NCBI GenBank assembly: GCA_963761985.1
Contig: CAVXIT010000010.1
Coordinates: forward strand, 186,001-250,000
Direction: 5' to 3'
DNA: 64,000 bases
From: JACCTH01 sp963761985
Lineage (GTDB): Bacteria > Actinomycetota > Acidimicrobiia > Spongiisociales > ZC4RG35
Position numbers and translations under genes: made by a program
Shown: in pieces, positions 27,336 through 35,558 of the stretch
How the letters are laid out: each line of letters begins with the position of its first letter
Numbering within the stretch: the stretch's first letter is position 1
Notes under the pieces: generated by a model
Told to the model about the DNA's origin: nothing
Seen by the model: the letters and a program-made list of their open reading frames with translations, nothing else
The model's database searches: none

Positions 27336-28442
27336 ATGGAAATTGGGTGCGCAAAGGAAACCGAGCCCGGCGAGCGCCGGGTTGCGCTCACTCCCGATGT
27401 GGTCAAGAAACTCGTCGCAAATTCGCATGCGGTCACGATGGAACGTGGAGCCGGGGCCGGAGCGGGTTTTCCCGATTCGGCGTACGAAGCGTCGGGGGCG
27501 CAACTTGCCGACGATGGAGGAGCTCTAGCCACCGGGGTTGTGGTTGCCGTCAACACCCCTGAGCCGAAGCGGCTGCAGGGAGGCACGCTTTTGGGTCTAT
27601 TGCGCCCTCTGGAGCAGCCGCAGCAAATGGCGGCTCTGGCCACACAGGGTGTAAGTGCGATTGCTTTTGAGCTGATCCCACGGACGACGAGAGCACAAGC
27701 GATGGATGCGCTCTCGTCACAAGCAACGGCGGCTGGATACCAGGCTGCGATAGAGGCAGCGAGTGCGTGCAACCGCTTGTTTCCGATGCTGACTACGGCC
27801 GCCGGCACCATTGCGCCAGCGCGCGCGCTAATCCTCGGAGCCGGGGTGGCCGGGCTGCAGGCGATCGCCACTTGTCGACGGCTCGGCGCCAATGTCTCCG
27901 GCTTCGACGTTCGCTCAGCGGCCGCCGAGCAGGTCCGCTCGTTAGGTGCTTCGTTCGTCGAGATCGACGTCGCCACCCAGGATGCATCGCAAAGCGGCGG
28001 CTATGCCCAGGAACTCGAAGCCGAGGCCGAACGCCGGGTGCTGGAGGGATTGGCGGGCCCGGTGCAATCGGCGGACATCGTCATCAGCACTGCCGCCATT
28101 CCCGGTCGACCCGCTCCGCTCCTCGTCACGAAAGCGATGGTCGAGTCGATGCGTCCCGGTTCAGTGGTGGTTGATCTGGCTGCCTCGACCGGAGGCAACT
28201 GTGAAATGACCCGTCCCGGTGAAGTCGTCGAACACAACGGGGTGAAGGTCATTGGCTACACCGACTTCGCAAGCCGTAAACCACATGACTCGAGCCAGAT
28301 GTATGCCCGCAACGTCCTGGCGTTGCTTTCGCTTGTCGGTGACAACGGCGAGCTCAACCTTGACGATGACATCCTCGAGGCCGCCACGGTCACTCACGCG
28401 GGCGAGGTTCGCAACGAGCGTGTCCGCGCCCTGCTCGCCTGA
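27336..28442 (+). CDS. pntA: NAD(P) transhydrogenase subunit alpha, soluble part (PntAA)
   Basis: NAD(H)-binding domain I of proton-translocating transhydrogenase. 368 residues from ATG 27336, which has GGAG eight bases upstream. N-terminal CAKETEPGERRVALTPD, Rossmann motif GAGVAG at 168-173 with FDVRSAAAEQV after it, STAAIPGRPAP, and SVVVDLAASTGGNCE. Alanine dehydrogenase is the related alternative, but the long insertion before SADIVISTA and the ending fit PntAA. The membrane part (PntAB) and PntB are not next to it; the next gene is a nitroreductase. The 129-bp gap before it holds a GTGTG/CACAC hairpin followed by TTTTT of unclear role. Confidence 0.87.
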   Translation: MEIGCAKETEPGERRVALTPDVVKKLVANSHAVTMERGAGAGAGFPDSAYEASGAQLADDGGALATGVVVAVNTPEPKRLQGGTLLGLLRPLEQPQQMAALATQGVSAIAFELIPRTTRAQAMDALSSQATAAGYQAAIEAASACNRLFPMLTTAAGTIAPARALILGAGVAGLQAIATCRRLGANVSGFDVRSAAAEQVRSLGASFVEIDVATQDASQSGGYAQELEAEAERRVLEGLAGPVQSADIVISTAAIPGRPAPLLVTKAMVESMRPGSVVVDLAASTGGNCEMTRPGEVVEHNGVKVIGYTDFASRKPHDSSQMYARNVLALLSLVGDNGELNLDDDILEAATVTHAGEVRNERVRALLA

Positions 28443-29038
28443 TGGAATTCCGCGACGTTGTCGCTCGGCGGCGCATGGTCCGCAATTACGAATCGAATCC
28501 GGTTTCCGACGATTCGGTCGAACGCATCTTGGCGGCGGGGCGAAAGGCTCCGTCGGCGGGGTTCAGCCAGGGTCAGTCTCTCGTCGTCGTTCGATCGGAA
28601 GCCACTCGACAGGCGATCGCGCGTCTCGCCGGTGAGAACGAGTACGTCGATGATGGTTTTGATCCTTGGATCTCGCGCGCCCCGGTCCATGTTGTCGTAT
28701 GTGTTTCCGAGCAGACCTATCACGATCGCTATCGGGAGGCTGACAAAGTCGACGCCGACGGTGATGAAATCGAGTGGCCGGTCCCCTACTGGTGGGTTGA
28801 CGCCGGCGCCACGATGATGCTGATCTTGCTAGCCGCGGTCGATGAAGGGCTCGCCGCCGGATTTCTCGGCGTCCATTCCATTCCGGGATTGCGTGAACTG
28901 TTGTCGATTCCCGACGAAGTCACTCCGATCGGCGTCGTCACTGTCGGCTACCCCGCGCCCGACCGGCGGTCGGGGTCGCTCAAGCGAGGCTGGAAGCGGG
29001 CCGAGAGTGTTATCCATCGCGAGCAGTGGCAGCCCTGA
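28442..29038 (+). CDS. Nitroreductase family flavoprotein
   Basis: 198 residues, usual length for FMN-dependent nitroreductases that use NAD(P)H. N-terminal FRDVVARRRMVRNYESNPVS carries the Arg cluster for FMN phosphate. RKAPSAGFSQGQ and the C-terminal GVVTVGYPAPDRR are family patterns; AGATMMLILLAAVDEGLAAG matches the dimer helix. Natural substrate unknown. The ATG lies on the last bases of pntA, so the two are coupled. Confidence 0.85.
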   Translation: MEFRDVVARRRMVRNYESNPVSDDSVERILAAGRKAPSAGFSQGQSLVVVRSEATRQAIARLAGENEYVDDGFDPWISRAPVHVVVCVSEQTYHDRYREADKVDADGDEIEWPVPYWWVDAGATMMLILLAAVDEGLAAGFLGVHSIPGLRELLSIPDEVTPIGVVTVGYPAPDRRSGSLKRGWKRAESVIHREQWQP

Positions 29039-29786
29039 TCACCTCGGGCTCCAATCCCGAGATCAGAGCGCTCGCCGCGCTCCACAAGCGATCGGTTAGG
29101 GACGAAACCGGCACGTTTCTGATCGAGGGTCGCCGGGAGATCGAACGAGCAGTCGCTTCGGGTTGGGAGCTGGTGAAGATCGTCCGCCGTGAAGGGGTTG
29201 AACCCATCGCGACCTAGACGTCGAGGATTTAGAGGTCGGTGCCATGGCGTTCGAGAAGATCGCCTACGGCCGTGATGGGTTGGTGGCGGTCGCTTGCATA
29301 CCCAAGGTTCGATCTGGCCGACTGGTCGCCGCCTGATTTGATCCTAGTCGCAGTTGGAATCGAAAAGCCCGGCAACCTCGGGCGCGATGCTGCGCACCTG
29401 CGATGCCGCCGGCGCTGGACTTCTGGTCGTCGATCCGGCTACTGACTTCACCAATCCCAACACAGTCCGCGCCTCGACCGGCGCGCTCTTCACGGTTCCG
29501 ATTGCAGTCGCATCAACTGAAGAGTCGATCTGCGTGGCTGCAGGACCACGGCTACGTCATCGCCATCACAACTGTGGTCGGCGGCGCTCCACCATGGGAA
29601 ATCGATCTCGGGCATGCAACTGCCATCGTGATCGGGAGCGAGGACCGTGGATTAGCGGATCGATGGCTCGACGCGGCACAGGAGCGAGTCACCATTCCTC
29701 AAGCAGGAAATGTCGACTCGCTGAATGCTTCGGTGACGGCTGCCGTTCTTCTTTACGAATCCGTGCGGCAACGAAAGGCGGGGTAA
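29026..29786 (+). pseudogene. SpoU/TrmH-family RNA 2'-O-methyltransferase, frame-disrupted
   Basis: The N-terminal substrate-binding domain (NPEIRALAALHKRSVRDETG, FLIEGRREIERAVASGWEL) runs from GTG 29026 to a stop at 29217. The rest of the SPOUT domain follows in shifting frames: VAVGIEKPGNLG, MLRTCDAAGAGLLVVDPATD, FTNPNTVRASTGALFTVPI, then HATAIVIGSEDRGLADRW and GNVDSLNASVTAAVLLYE, the SAM-binding knot motifs. Breaks are near 29200, 29310, 29390 and 29540. It overlaps the nitroreductase end by 13 bp. All expected motifs remain, so an intact gene in the organism is possible. Confidence 0.75.
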
Positions 29787-30955
29787 CGACTAGCGGGGTG
29801 GTCCGCGGTTCGGCCAGATGAGTCGGCGTCGATGGATCGGTGAGTCGGGTCGATGATCATGCCCCGTTGGTGGATGGCGACGTGGTGGTGGTACCAGCAA
29901 AGCGAAATCAGGTTGTCGGGGTGATGGTCACCACCTTGATGCCGTTCCTTGATGTGGTGGGGTTGGACCCGGTAGCGGCTCCGGCAGCCTTCGATCGAAC
30001 AGGCACCCTGGTCCCGCCAGCGGACGAAACTGCGGACCGCCGGGGGGATGGTGTCGGACAGGTCGGTGTAGGAGATGGGGTGGGTTTCGGCGCAGTTGAC
30101 CACCCGGACTTTGCCGCCGCAGAGGATCTCGCCCAAAGTATTCGGCCCCACCTTGGTCCCCGATGATAGGGCCGCGCCGGCTTCTCCGTTGGTTTCGGCG
30201 GCGAGGGTGGCGTCGACGAAGATTTCGGCCACCGTCACCGCCCGTCCCGTCTCCCCCTCGGCGTCGGTGGCGGTGAGCGAGTCGAGACAGATCGAAGTCA
30301 AGGCGTCGGCCCGTCTTTGTCCTGCCGTTTGGTCTTCGAGGACGGGCAGTTCGGTCTCCCGGGCGGAAAGAGCGTTCAGGACCACCTGGCCGTCGGTGCC
30401 GGGGAGCTGTCCCCACAGTTTGAACACCGATTCGTCCAACGAGGGTTGGCAGACCAGAAAGCGCCAGTCGTAGTCAAACGACTCCGAATCGGCATCGAGA
30501 CGGCGGGTCCGCTCCAACAGCCCGTAGAGCCGGCCCAAAGAGAAGGTGTCGGCGGTTTCCATAGAGCTGGTCTGCGGGGAGGCCGGCGGCGGCCAGCTTG
30601 GCGACCACCGCAGCCCGGTCGATTCCCCAGGACCCGGCCAACATGCGGCGGCGGATGAGTGCTTGGTTGCTCCGGGCGACGGTCATCAGCCGGGACGCCG
30701 CCTGCGGGGAAAGATCAAGATGCGAGCTGAGACCCAGTCGGCCATGGTCCGGGCCCCGTCGGCAGAGGCGATCTGATGGGTATCGAGCTCGGCCAACAAT
30801 TCTGCTTGGCGGCCCCGCAGCCGGCGAATGTGGGCTTCGATCCGCATAACTTCCGACTCGGCAAAAGCGACCGAATCCAGCTCGATTAGCTCATCCAACT
30901 CCATGACCCGAGTCCCACTCACCATGCCCACAACTATGACGGGAGGGTGTGACAA
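29753..30955 (-). pseudogene. DUF222/13E12-type HNH endonuclease, two frame changes
   Basis: The N-terminus begins at 30955 (GTRVMELDELIELDSVAFAE). The DUF222 helical region continues as LDLSPQAASRLMTVARSNQ in the next frame and METADTFSLGRLYGLLERTR in a third. The C-terminus is the HNH nuclease: CSIEGCRSRYRVQPHHIKER, HHPDNLISLCWYHHHVAIHQ. Breaks are near 30722 and 30575. This family is multicopy in actinobacteria and often decayed. No clear LexA box precedes it, unlike the intact copy at 54380-55606. It overlaps the SpoU gene end by 34 bp on the opposite strand. Confidence 0.75.
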
Positions 30956-31007
30956 AAATGCTGATTCGACCCGATCGAACGAAAGAAGTTCTGAACGAAA
31001 TCTGCTC

Positions 31008-31652
31008 CTAGCGCTGCGCGATCAATGTCCTCCAAACGAAGCCAGATTGATCAGAGGAGACTTCGAGGCCCTGGGCTCGGATGAAGTCGAGGATTGCGGC
31101 CTCGGAATGGACATAGGCGCGGAATTGCTCCTTGCGCAGACGGTTGAACAGGTTGCCCAACCCGACCATCGTTTTGGTCCACCATCGTTCGACGGGGAAG
31201 GTCAGGGCAATGAGACGATCCGCTTTCGCGATAGCGGCAGTAAGTAGCGCTCTCCAATCCGGGTAGCAGCAGACCACTCGATGGAGGATCACCACATCGG
31301 CAGAGGAAAGATCAGGTCCGATCTGCACAAAGTCGCCAACAATTCGCTCGACCTTGCTTTCGAGTCCCTTCTCCCCGAGGAGGCGACGTGCTTCGACTTC
31401 CCAATTGCTCGCCAGATCGACGTTGACCGAACTGGCGGCATTCCCCTGTTCGAGCAGGGTCACTTGGATTTCGCCAAGTCCCCCTCCAACTTCGAGAATC
31501 GAACCGCTTGGTATGCCCGAGCCAACGACAGCCCTTGCCAATTCACGTGCGGTTCCGGTCAAACCTCTCCGACGAAACCTCTTCGCGCCGGCAGCCGCGC
31601 CCTTGCTCGTAAACATTGCGTCGTAATCGTCGGAGCTGCAACAACCCGGCAC
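31008..31652 (-). CDS. SAM-dependent class I methyltransferase
   Basis: 214 residues. Motif I is LEVGGGLGEIQVTLLEQG, with NVDLA as the acidic end of strand 2. Motif IV region DVVILHRVVCCYPDWRALL is followed by DRLIALTFPVERWW. The pattern resembles small methyltransferases such as the ChlM/UbiE-like group. Substrate unknown. The gene diverges from the exonuclease/GIY-YIG gene with 64 bp between starts; the LexA box in that gap could affect both. Confidence 0.75.
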   Translation of the reverse strand: MPGCCSSDDYDAMFTSKGAAAGAKRFRRRGLTGTARELARAVVGSGIPSGSILEVGGGLGEIQVTLLEQGNAASSVNVDLASNWEVEARRLLGEKGLESKVERIVGDFVQIGPDLSSADVVILHRVVCCYPDWRALLTAAIAKADRLIALTFPVERWWTKTMVGLGNLFNRLRKEQFRAYVHSEAAILDFIRAQGLEVSSDQSGFVWRTLIAQR

Positions 31653-31686
31653 GGTCGGAGCCTAGTGAGAACGCGAAAACGTTGCA

Positions 31687-31702
31687 TCGAACATTTGTTC
31701 GC
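31687..31702 (+). promoter_or_regulatory. LexA (SOS) box before the exonuclease/GIY-YIG gene
   Basis: TCGAACATTTGTTCGC matches the actinobacterial and Gram-positive LexA site CGAAC-N4-GTTCG and ends 14 bp before ATG 31717. It is identical in 15 of 16 bases to the site at 55625-55640 read on the other strand. Confidence 0.85.
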
Positions 31703-31716
31703 TCTAGGGTCGGGAG

Positions 31717-33384
31717 ATGTCGATCGACATCCCGGCTCGGCAGCTCACTTTTGACGACCGCGGGATCCCGCTTTACGACGTCACGTTTTGTGTCCTCGAC
31801 CTCGAGACCACCGGCGGATCTCCGCGGGACTGCGAGATCACCGAGATCGGCGCGGTGAAGTACCGGGGCGGTGACGTTATTGGCACCTTCGCCACTTTGG
31901 TCAACCCCCAGACCGGCATCCCGCCTTTCATCACCATCCTCACCGGGATCACCCAGCAGATGGTGGTTGAGGCACCCACCATCGACGTGGCGCTTCCTTC
32001 GTTTGTCGAGTTCTGCCGGGGAACTGTGATCGTCGGTCACAACGTTCGCTTCGATCTCTCCTTTCTCGACGCAGCCAGCAGGCGGCTTTCGCAACCGCTC
32101 ATCGGCTCCGAGCCCGAAGGCCGTCAGCAGGTCGACACCGTCCGGCTAGCGAGGAGGCTGATCAGAGCCGATGTGCGCGACCTGACTCTGGCCAGCCTCG
32201 CTCGCCACTTTCGCTCTCCGATCGAACCCATTCACCGAGCTCTCGCCGATGCCAAAGCGACCGCCCACGTGTTCCACTCATTGCTTGAACGAGCCGGAAC
32301 GATCGGCGTCACGGGGCTCGACGACCTCCTGGTGCTGCCCACGGCTCGCGGCGCCGCGCATTACGGCAAGATCAAGCTCACCGACGGCTTGCCGCGCCGG
32401 CCCGGCGTCTACCTGTTTCGGGACCGCGACAACCGCGTCATCTACGTCGGCAAAGCTGAAAACCTCCGCTCGAGGGTGCGCGCTTACTTCTATGGCGACG
32501 AACGCCGGCGCATCGCAGATCTGCTGCGTCAGCTACACCGGATCGAGCATCGAGTCTGCGCCCACGGGCTCGAAGCCGAAGTCGCCGAGCTGAGGCTCAT
32601 CCATGCCCATCTGCCCCGATTCAATCAGAGGTCGCGCCCGCCCAAACGGACCTACTTCGTCCGCTTGACCGACGAAGAGTTCCCTCGGCTGAGCGTCGCC
32701 CACAAACTCGGCGGCAACAGCCGGCTCTGGCTTGGCCCGTTTCGTTCGAAGCGGCAAGCTGATCTGGTGGTGGAAGCGTTGTGGGCGGCAACTCCGATCC
32801 GGCGTTGCAACGGCAAACCGGGCAAGAGAAGTGGTGCGTGCGCTCCCGCCCAAATGGGAGTCGCTCTCTGCCCCTGCGCTGGCGGTCTCGACTCGGGAAC
32901 CTATCGCGCGATGATCGACGACATCGTTGAAGCGAGCACCTGGTCCCCCAGTCATATCCTCGACCCGATTGCGGAGAAAATGCTGCGTCTGGCGGCGGAG
33001 CGCCGATTCGAAGAAGCAGCGCAGATGCGTGACCGACATCACGCCCTCGCCCGGGCTTTGGAAAGAAGGCGAGCGTGGACAGCCTTATCGAGCGGTGGCC
33101 GGGTGCAGCTCGAAAGCAATGACGGCGCGATGGTCCTCGTCGACCACGGACGGCTCGTCGAGGCGTGGCAAAGCGACGCGGCGATCCCGCCGCTGGCCAT
33201 CTCGGTGCTCACCGACGCCCATGCTGATGGGATGTCAGCCTCGCCGGTTCCTCCGACCATGGCCGCCGCTGAGGAAGCCCATCTCATTTGGCAGTGGATG
33301 ACTAGTGGGCGGGTGCGAATGGCCGCCAGCTCGGGCCCAATCGGCTTGCCTGTCATTCCTATCCCACATCTGACCGCCGCCTGA
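31717..33384 (+). CDS. DEDDh exonuclease fused to a GIY-YIG (Cho/UvrC-like) nuclease
   Basis: 555 residues. Residues about 22-190 are a DnaQ-like 3'-5' exonuclease with catalytic D28 and E30 (LDLETTGG), D113 (HNVRFDLSFLD), H173 and D178 (HRALADA). Residues about 228-310 are a GIY-YIG domain like UvrC/Cho (GVYLFRDRDNR, VIYVGKAENLRSRVRAYF). A UvrB-interacting-like helix pair lies near 410-440 (AAERRFEEAAQMRDRHHALA). The same fusion is known in mycobacteria (Rv2191 type). A DNA-repair role is supported by the LexA box just upstream. Whether it acts with UvrAB or alone is unknown. Confidence 0.9.
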   Translation: MSIDIPARQLTFDDRGIPLYDVTFCVLDLETTGGSPRDCEITEIGAVKYRGGDVIGTFATLVNPQTGIPPFITILTGITQQMVVEAPTIDVALPSFVEFCRGTVIVGHNVRFDLSFLDAASRRLSQPLIGSEPEGRQQVDTVRLARRLIRADVRDLTLASLARHFRSPIEPIHRALADAKATAHVFHSLLERAGTIGVTGLDDLLVLPTARGAAHYGKIKLTDGLPRRPGVYLFRDRDNRVIYVGKAENLRSRVRAYFYGDERRRIADLLRQLHRIEHRVCAHGLEAEVAELRLIHAHLPRFNQRSRPPKRTYFVRLTDEEFPRLSVAHKLGGNSRLWLGPFRSKRQADLVVEALWAATPIRRCNGKPGKRSGACAPAQMGVALCPCAGGLDSGTYRAMIDDIVEASTWSPSHILDPIAEKMLRLAAERRFEEAAQMRDRHHALARALERRRAWTALSSGGRVQLESNDGAMVLVDHGRLVEAWQSDAAIPPLAISVLTDAHADGMSASPVPPTMAAAEEAHLIWQWMTSGRVRMAASSGPIGLPVIPIPHLTAA

Positions 33385-33418
33385 CTTCTACCATCGCCGC
33401 TCGCATGCGAGTGACCTC

Positions 33419-33982
33419 ATGAGGTTCATTGTCCGAGAAGGCGAGGATCCCATTGCTCGCTCCGAAGCGACCCTGCTCAAGGCATTGGGTCTCCCCTTCG
33501 GTGGCATTCTCAAGGTGGGAAGGACTCATGTCCTGGTCCAGAGCGGCGAGACCACCGACAGCACCGCCCTTCACCTCGGTCCTTTGGCTCGGGCCAATGC
33601 GGGGGTGGCGCCGGGCCAATCAGCTGAGGGAGTTCGAGCGGTACTCGGCCAGGCTCATCTGGTGCGTGTGGCGACCGAAAAGCTGCCGGCCGACGCAGGC
33701 AATCTGATCAGAGCGTGGCAGGGTCGTCCAGTTTCCAACGGAGATCGAATCGAGCTTGCCGCCGGATATGCGGGCGGGATTGCAACGGAGGTCGCCATTG
33801 CTGCGGTCGAACCAGGGGGGGCGGGCTTGATCGGGGCCGCAACGCGCTTTCTTACCGCCGGAGAGCCGGCTCCGGCCGAACGCTCCGCGGGCGACTCAGT
33901 CGACCCCGCCGCGCAAGGCAGCGAAAGCGTCGGAACCAGAAACCAAGGAGCCCCCGCAACCCCAGGCGCCCGAGCCACCTAA
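33419..33982 (+). CDS. N-terminal domain of a CDC48-like AAA+ protein (split by a frame change)
   Basis: 187 residues. The first 150 resemble the double-psi barrel N-domain of CDC48/p97 ATPases: DPIARSEATLLKALGLPFGG, GVRAVLGQAHLVRVATEKLP, VSNGDRIELAAG. The last 30 residues are in the wrong frame. The Pro-rich linker (ASEPETKEPPQPQAPEPP) and the ATPase continue in another frame from about 33900. It is best seen as the start of one gene ending at 35492. The break lies between 33830 and 33960; a G7 run at 33817-33823 is close to but not clearly the cause. Confidence 0.7.
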   Translation: MRFIVREGEDPIARSEATLLKALGLPFGGILKVGRTHVLVQSGETTDSTALHLGPLARANAGVAPGQSAEGVRAVLGQAHLVRVATEKLPADAGNLIRAWQGRPVSNGDRIELAAGYAGGIATEVAIAAVEPGGAGLIGAATRFLTAGEPAPAERSAGDSVDPAAQGSESVGTRNQGAPATPGARAT

Positions 33983-34049
33983 GGGGCCCTCGACCAGCGA
34001 GGCACTCCTGGCCGGGCTCGACGACCAGAAGGAACTCCTAAGCGGCTGG

Positions 34050-35492
34050 TTGTCGTTGCTCACTTCTAGCTCGGACCTGCCGTCGGCATGGGGACTCCCC
34101 CGGGTCGCCGGGGTGCTGCTCGAAGGACCGCAAGGCTGTGGCAAGTCGGAACTGGTCAGCGCCGCCGCAGCCGAGGCGGGGGCCAGGGTGCACGAGGTTT
34201 CCCTGGACCAGGTCTTCAAGCCGGAGAAGCTTCTCGACCTCCTCGAAGCGGCGGTGAACGGGCAATCGCCACCGGTGGTGATCTTCGTCGACCGTCTCGA
34301 AGCGGTGTCCGGCGATGAGGGCATGGCGCCGTTTCGGACCCAGATGGGCGCGGTGCTGCGCTGGTTTCTCGACTCGGTCGCCGGGAAGGCCGGGATGGCA
34401 TGTGTGATCGGCTGCAATTCCCGCGCCGCCCTCGATCCAATCGTGGCCTCGAGCCCTCTCATCCCCCGTTCCCTTTCAATCCCTCCCCCGGATCTGCGTC
34501 GCCGGCGGTTGCTCTTCGAAGCGGCACTGCTCCGCGTCCCCAGCAAGGACATCGACTTCGAAGTGCTCGCAAACCGTTCCGCCGGATTCAGCGGCGCCGA
34601 TGTGGTCGCGGCGGTGATTCAGGCTTCAAGCCGGCTCGCTCGCAAACCGGATGAAAAGCTCACCACCGATGATTTAGTTAACGCCATTAAGGACACAACC
34701 CCCAGCCTGGGGTCGCTCTCGCTCGGCGAGATGCCCAACTATGGCTTCGACCGAGTCGCAAACCTTGCCGAGGTGAAACAGCGGCTGATCGAAGCTGTGG
34801 TGTGGCCAATCACAGACCCGGATCGGTTCAAAGCAATGGGAATCGACCCTCCCCGGGGCATCCTCTTGTATGGGCCACCGGGGACGGGGAAGACATTTGT
34901 GGTTCGTGCCCTGGCGCACGAAGCGGGGAGCGCCTTCTTTCCGGTCAAAGGTGCCGAGCTGCTCGACAAGTACGTCGGTGAGTCCGAGCGGGCGGTACGC
35001 GAGCTGTTCGGTCGGGCCCGTGCGGCGGCGCCTTCGATCATTTTCTTCGATGAGATCGACTCTTTGGCTCCCGTACGCGGGCGCTCCACAACGACGGTCA
35101 CCGATTCGGTGGTGGCCGCCTTGCTCACGGAAATGGATGGCATCACCACCCGCGGAAACGTGGCGGTGATCGGAGCGACCAACCGAGCCGACCTCATCGA
35201 TCCGGCGCTATTGCGCGCAGGACGCTTTGAAACTCAAATCGAAATTGGGTTGCCTGACGCCGAAGCAAGACGAGCGCTGATCGACCTCTCTGACGTTCCG
35301 TTTGCCTCCGACATCGACAAGGCCCGGCTCGCTGAAGTGACCGACGGAATGTCGATGGCCGATCTGGCGGGGGTGCTGCGCGAATCGGCTCTGGCCGCGT
35401 TGCGGGCCGACTCCACCGCTCGCGAGGTGAAGTGGGAGCATCTCATCGGCGCCATCGAACGCTGGCATGCCTCCAAGGCGGCCTCGTCCTAG
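34050..35492 (+). CDS. CDC48/VCP-like tandem AAA+ ATPase (continuation of 33419)
   Basis: Two AAA+ modules. D1: Walker A GPQGCGKSE but Walker B FVDRLEAV, where the catalytic Glu is Arg, so D1 probably binds but does not hydrolyse ATP. D2: Walker A GPPGTGKT, pore-loop region ELLDKYVGESERAVRELF, Walker B IIFFDEID, sensor IGATNRADLID and Arg fingers in LLRAGRFE. The reading frame is open back to about 33900, so the usable start is probably the N-domain at 33419. Similar proteins in actinobacteria (Rv0435c type) have about 700 residues. Likely an unfoldase or remodeller; partner unknown. Confidence 0.85.
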   Translation: MSLLTSSSDLPSAWGLPRVAGVLLEGPQGCGKSELVSAAAAEAGARVHEVSLDQVFKPEKLLDLLEAAVNGQSPPVVIFVDRLEAVSGDEGMAPFRTQMGAVLRWFLDSVAGKAGMACVIGCNSRAALDPIVASSPLIPRSLSIPPPDLRRRRLLFEAALLRVPSKDIDFEVLANRSAGFSGADVVAAVIQASSRLARKPDEKLTTDDLVNAIKDTTPSLGSLSLGEMPNYGFDRVANLAEVKQRLIEAVVWPITDPDRFKAMGIDPPRGILLYGPPGTGKTFVVRALAHEAGSAFFPVKGAELLDKYVGESERAVRELFGRARAAAPSIIFFDEIDSLAPVRGRSTTTVTDSVVAALLTEMDGITTRGNVAVIGATNRADLIDPALLRAGRFETQIEIGLPDAEARRALIDLSDVPFASDIDKARLAEVTDGMSMADLAGVLRESALAALRADSTAREVKWEHLIGAIERWHASKAASS

Positions 35493-35558
35493 GCATGATC
35501 AATAGCTACGTCGACTATCTATTGGTAGCCCTGGCAATCGCCGATACTTACCGGCGAG

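Noticed and set aside
30970..31000. Possible LexA box upstream of the first DUF222 gene
   Set aside because: CGAAC and GTTC half sites are 7 bp apart, not 4, and one half is imperfect.
33817..33823. G7 run as the cause of the CDC48-like frame break
   Set aside because: Removing one G gives a stop two codons later, so this run alone does not restore the frame. The break is more likely further into the linker.
35493..35558. Small reading frame between the AAA+ gene and the protease
   Set aside because: It has no ribosome site of note and no similarity; it continues only as an out-of-frame shadow of the protease gene.
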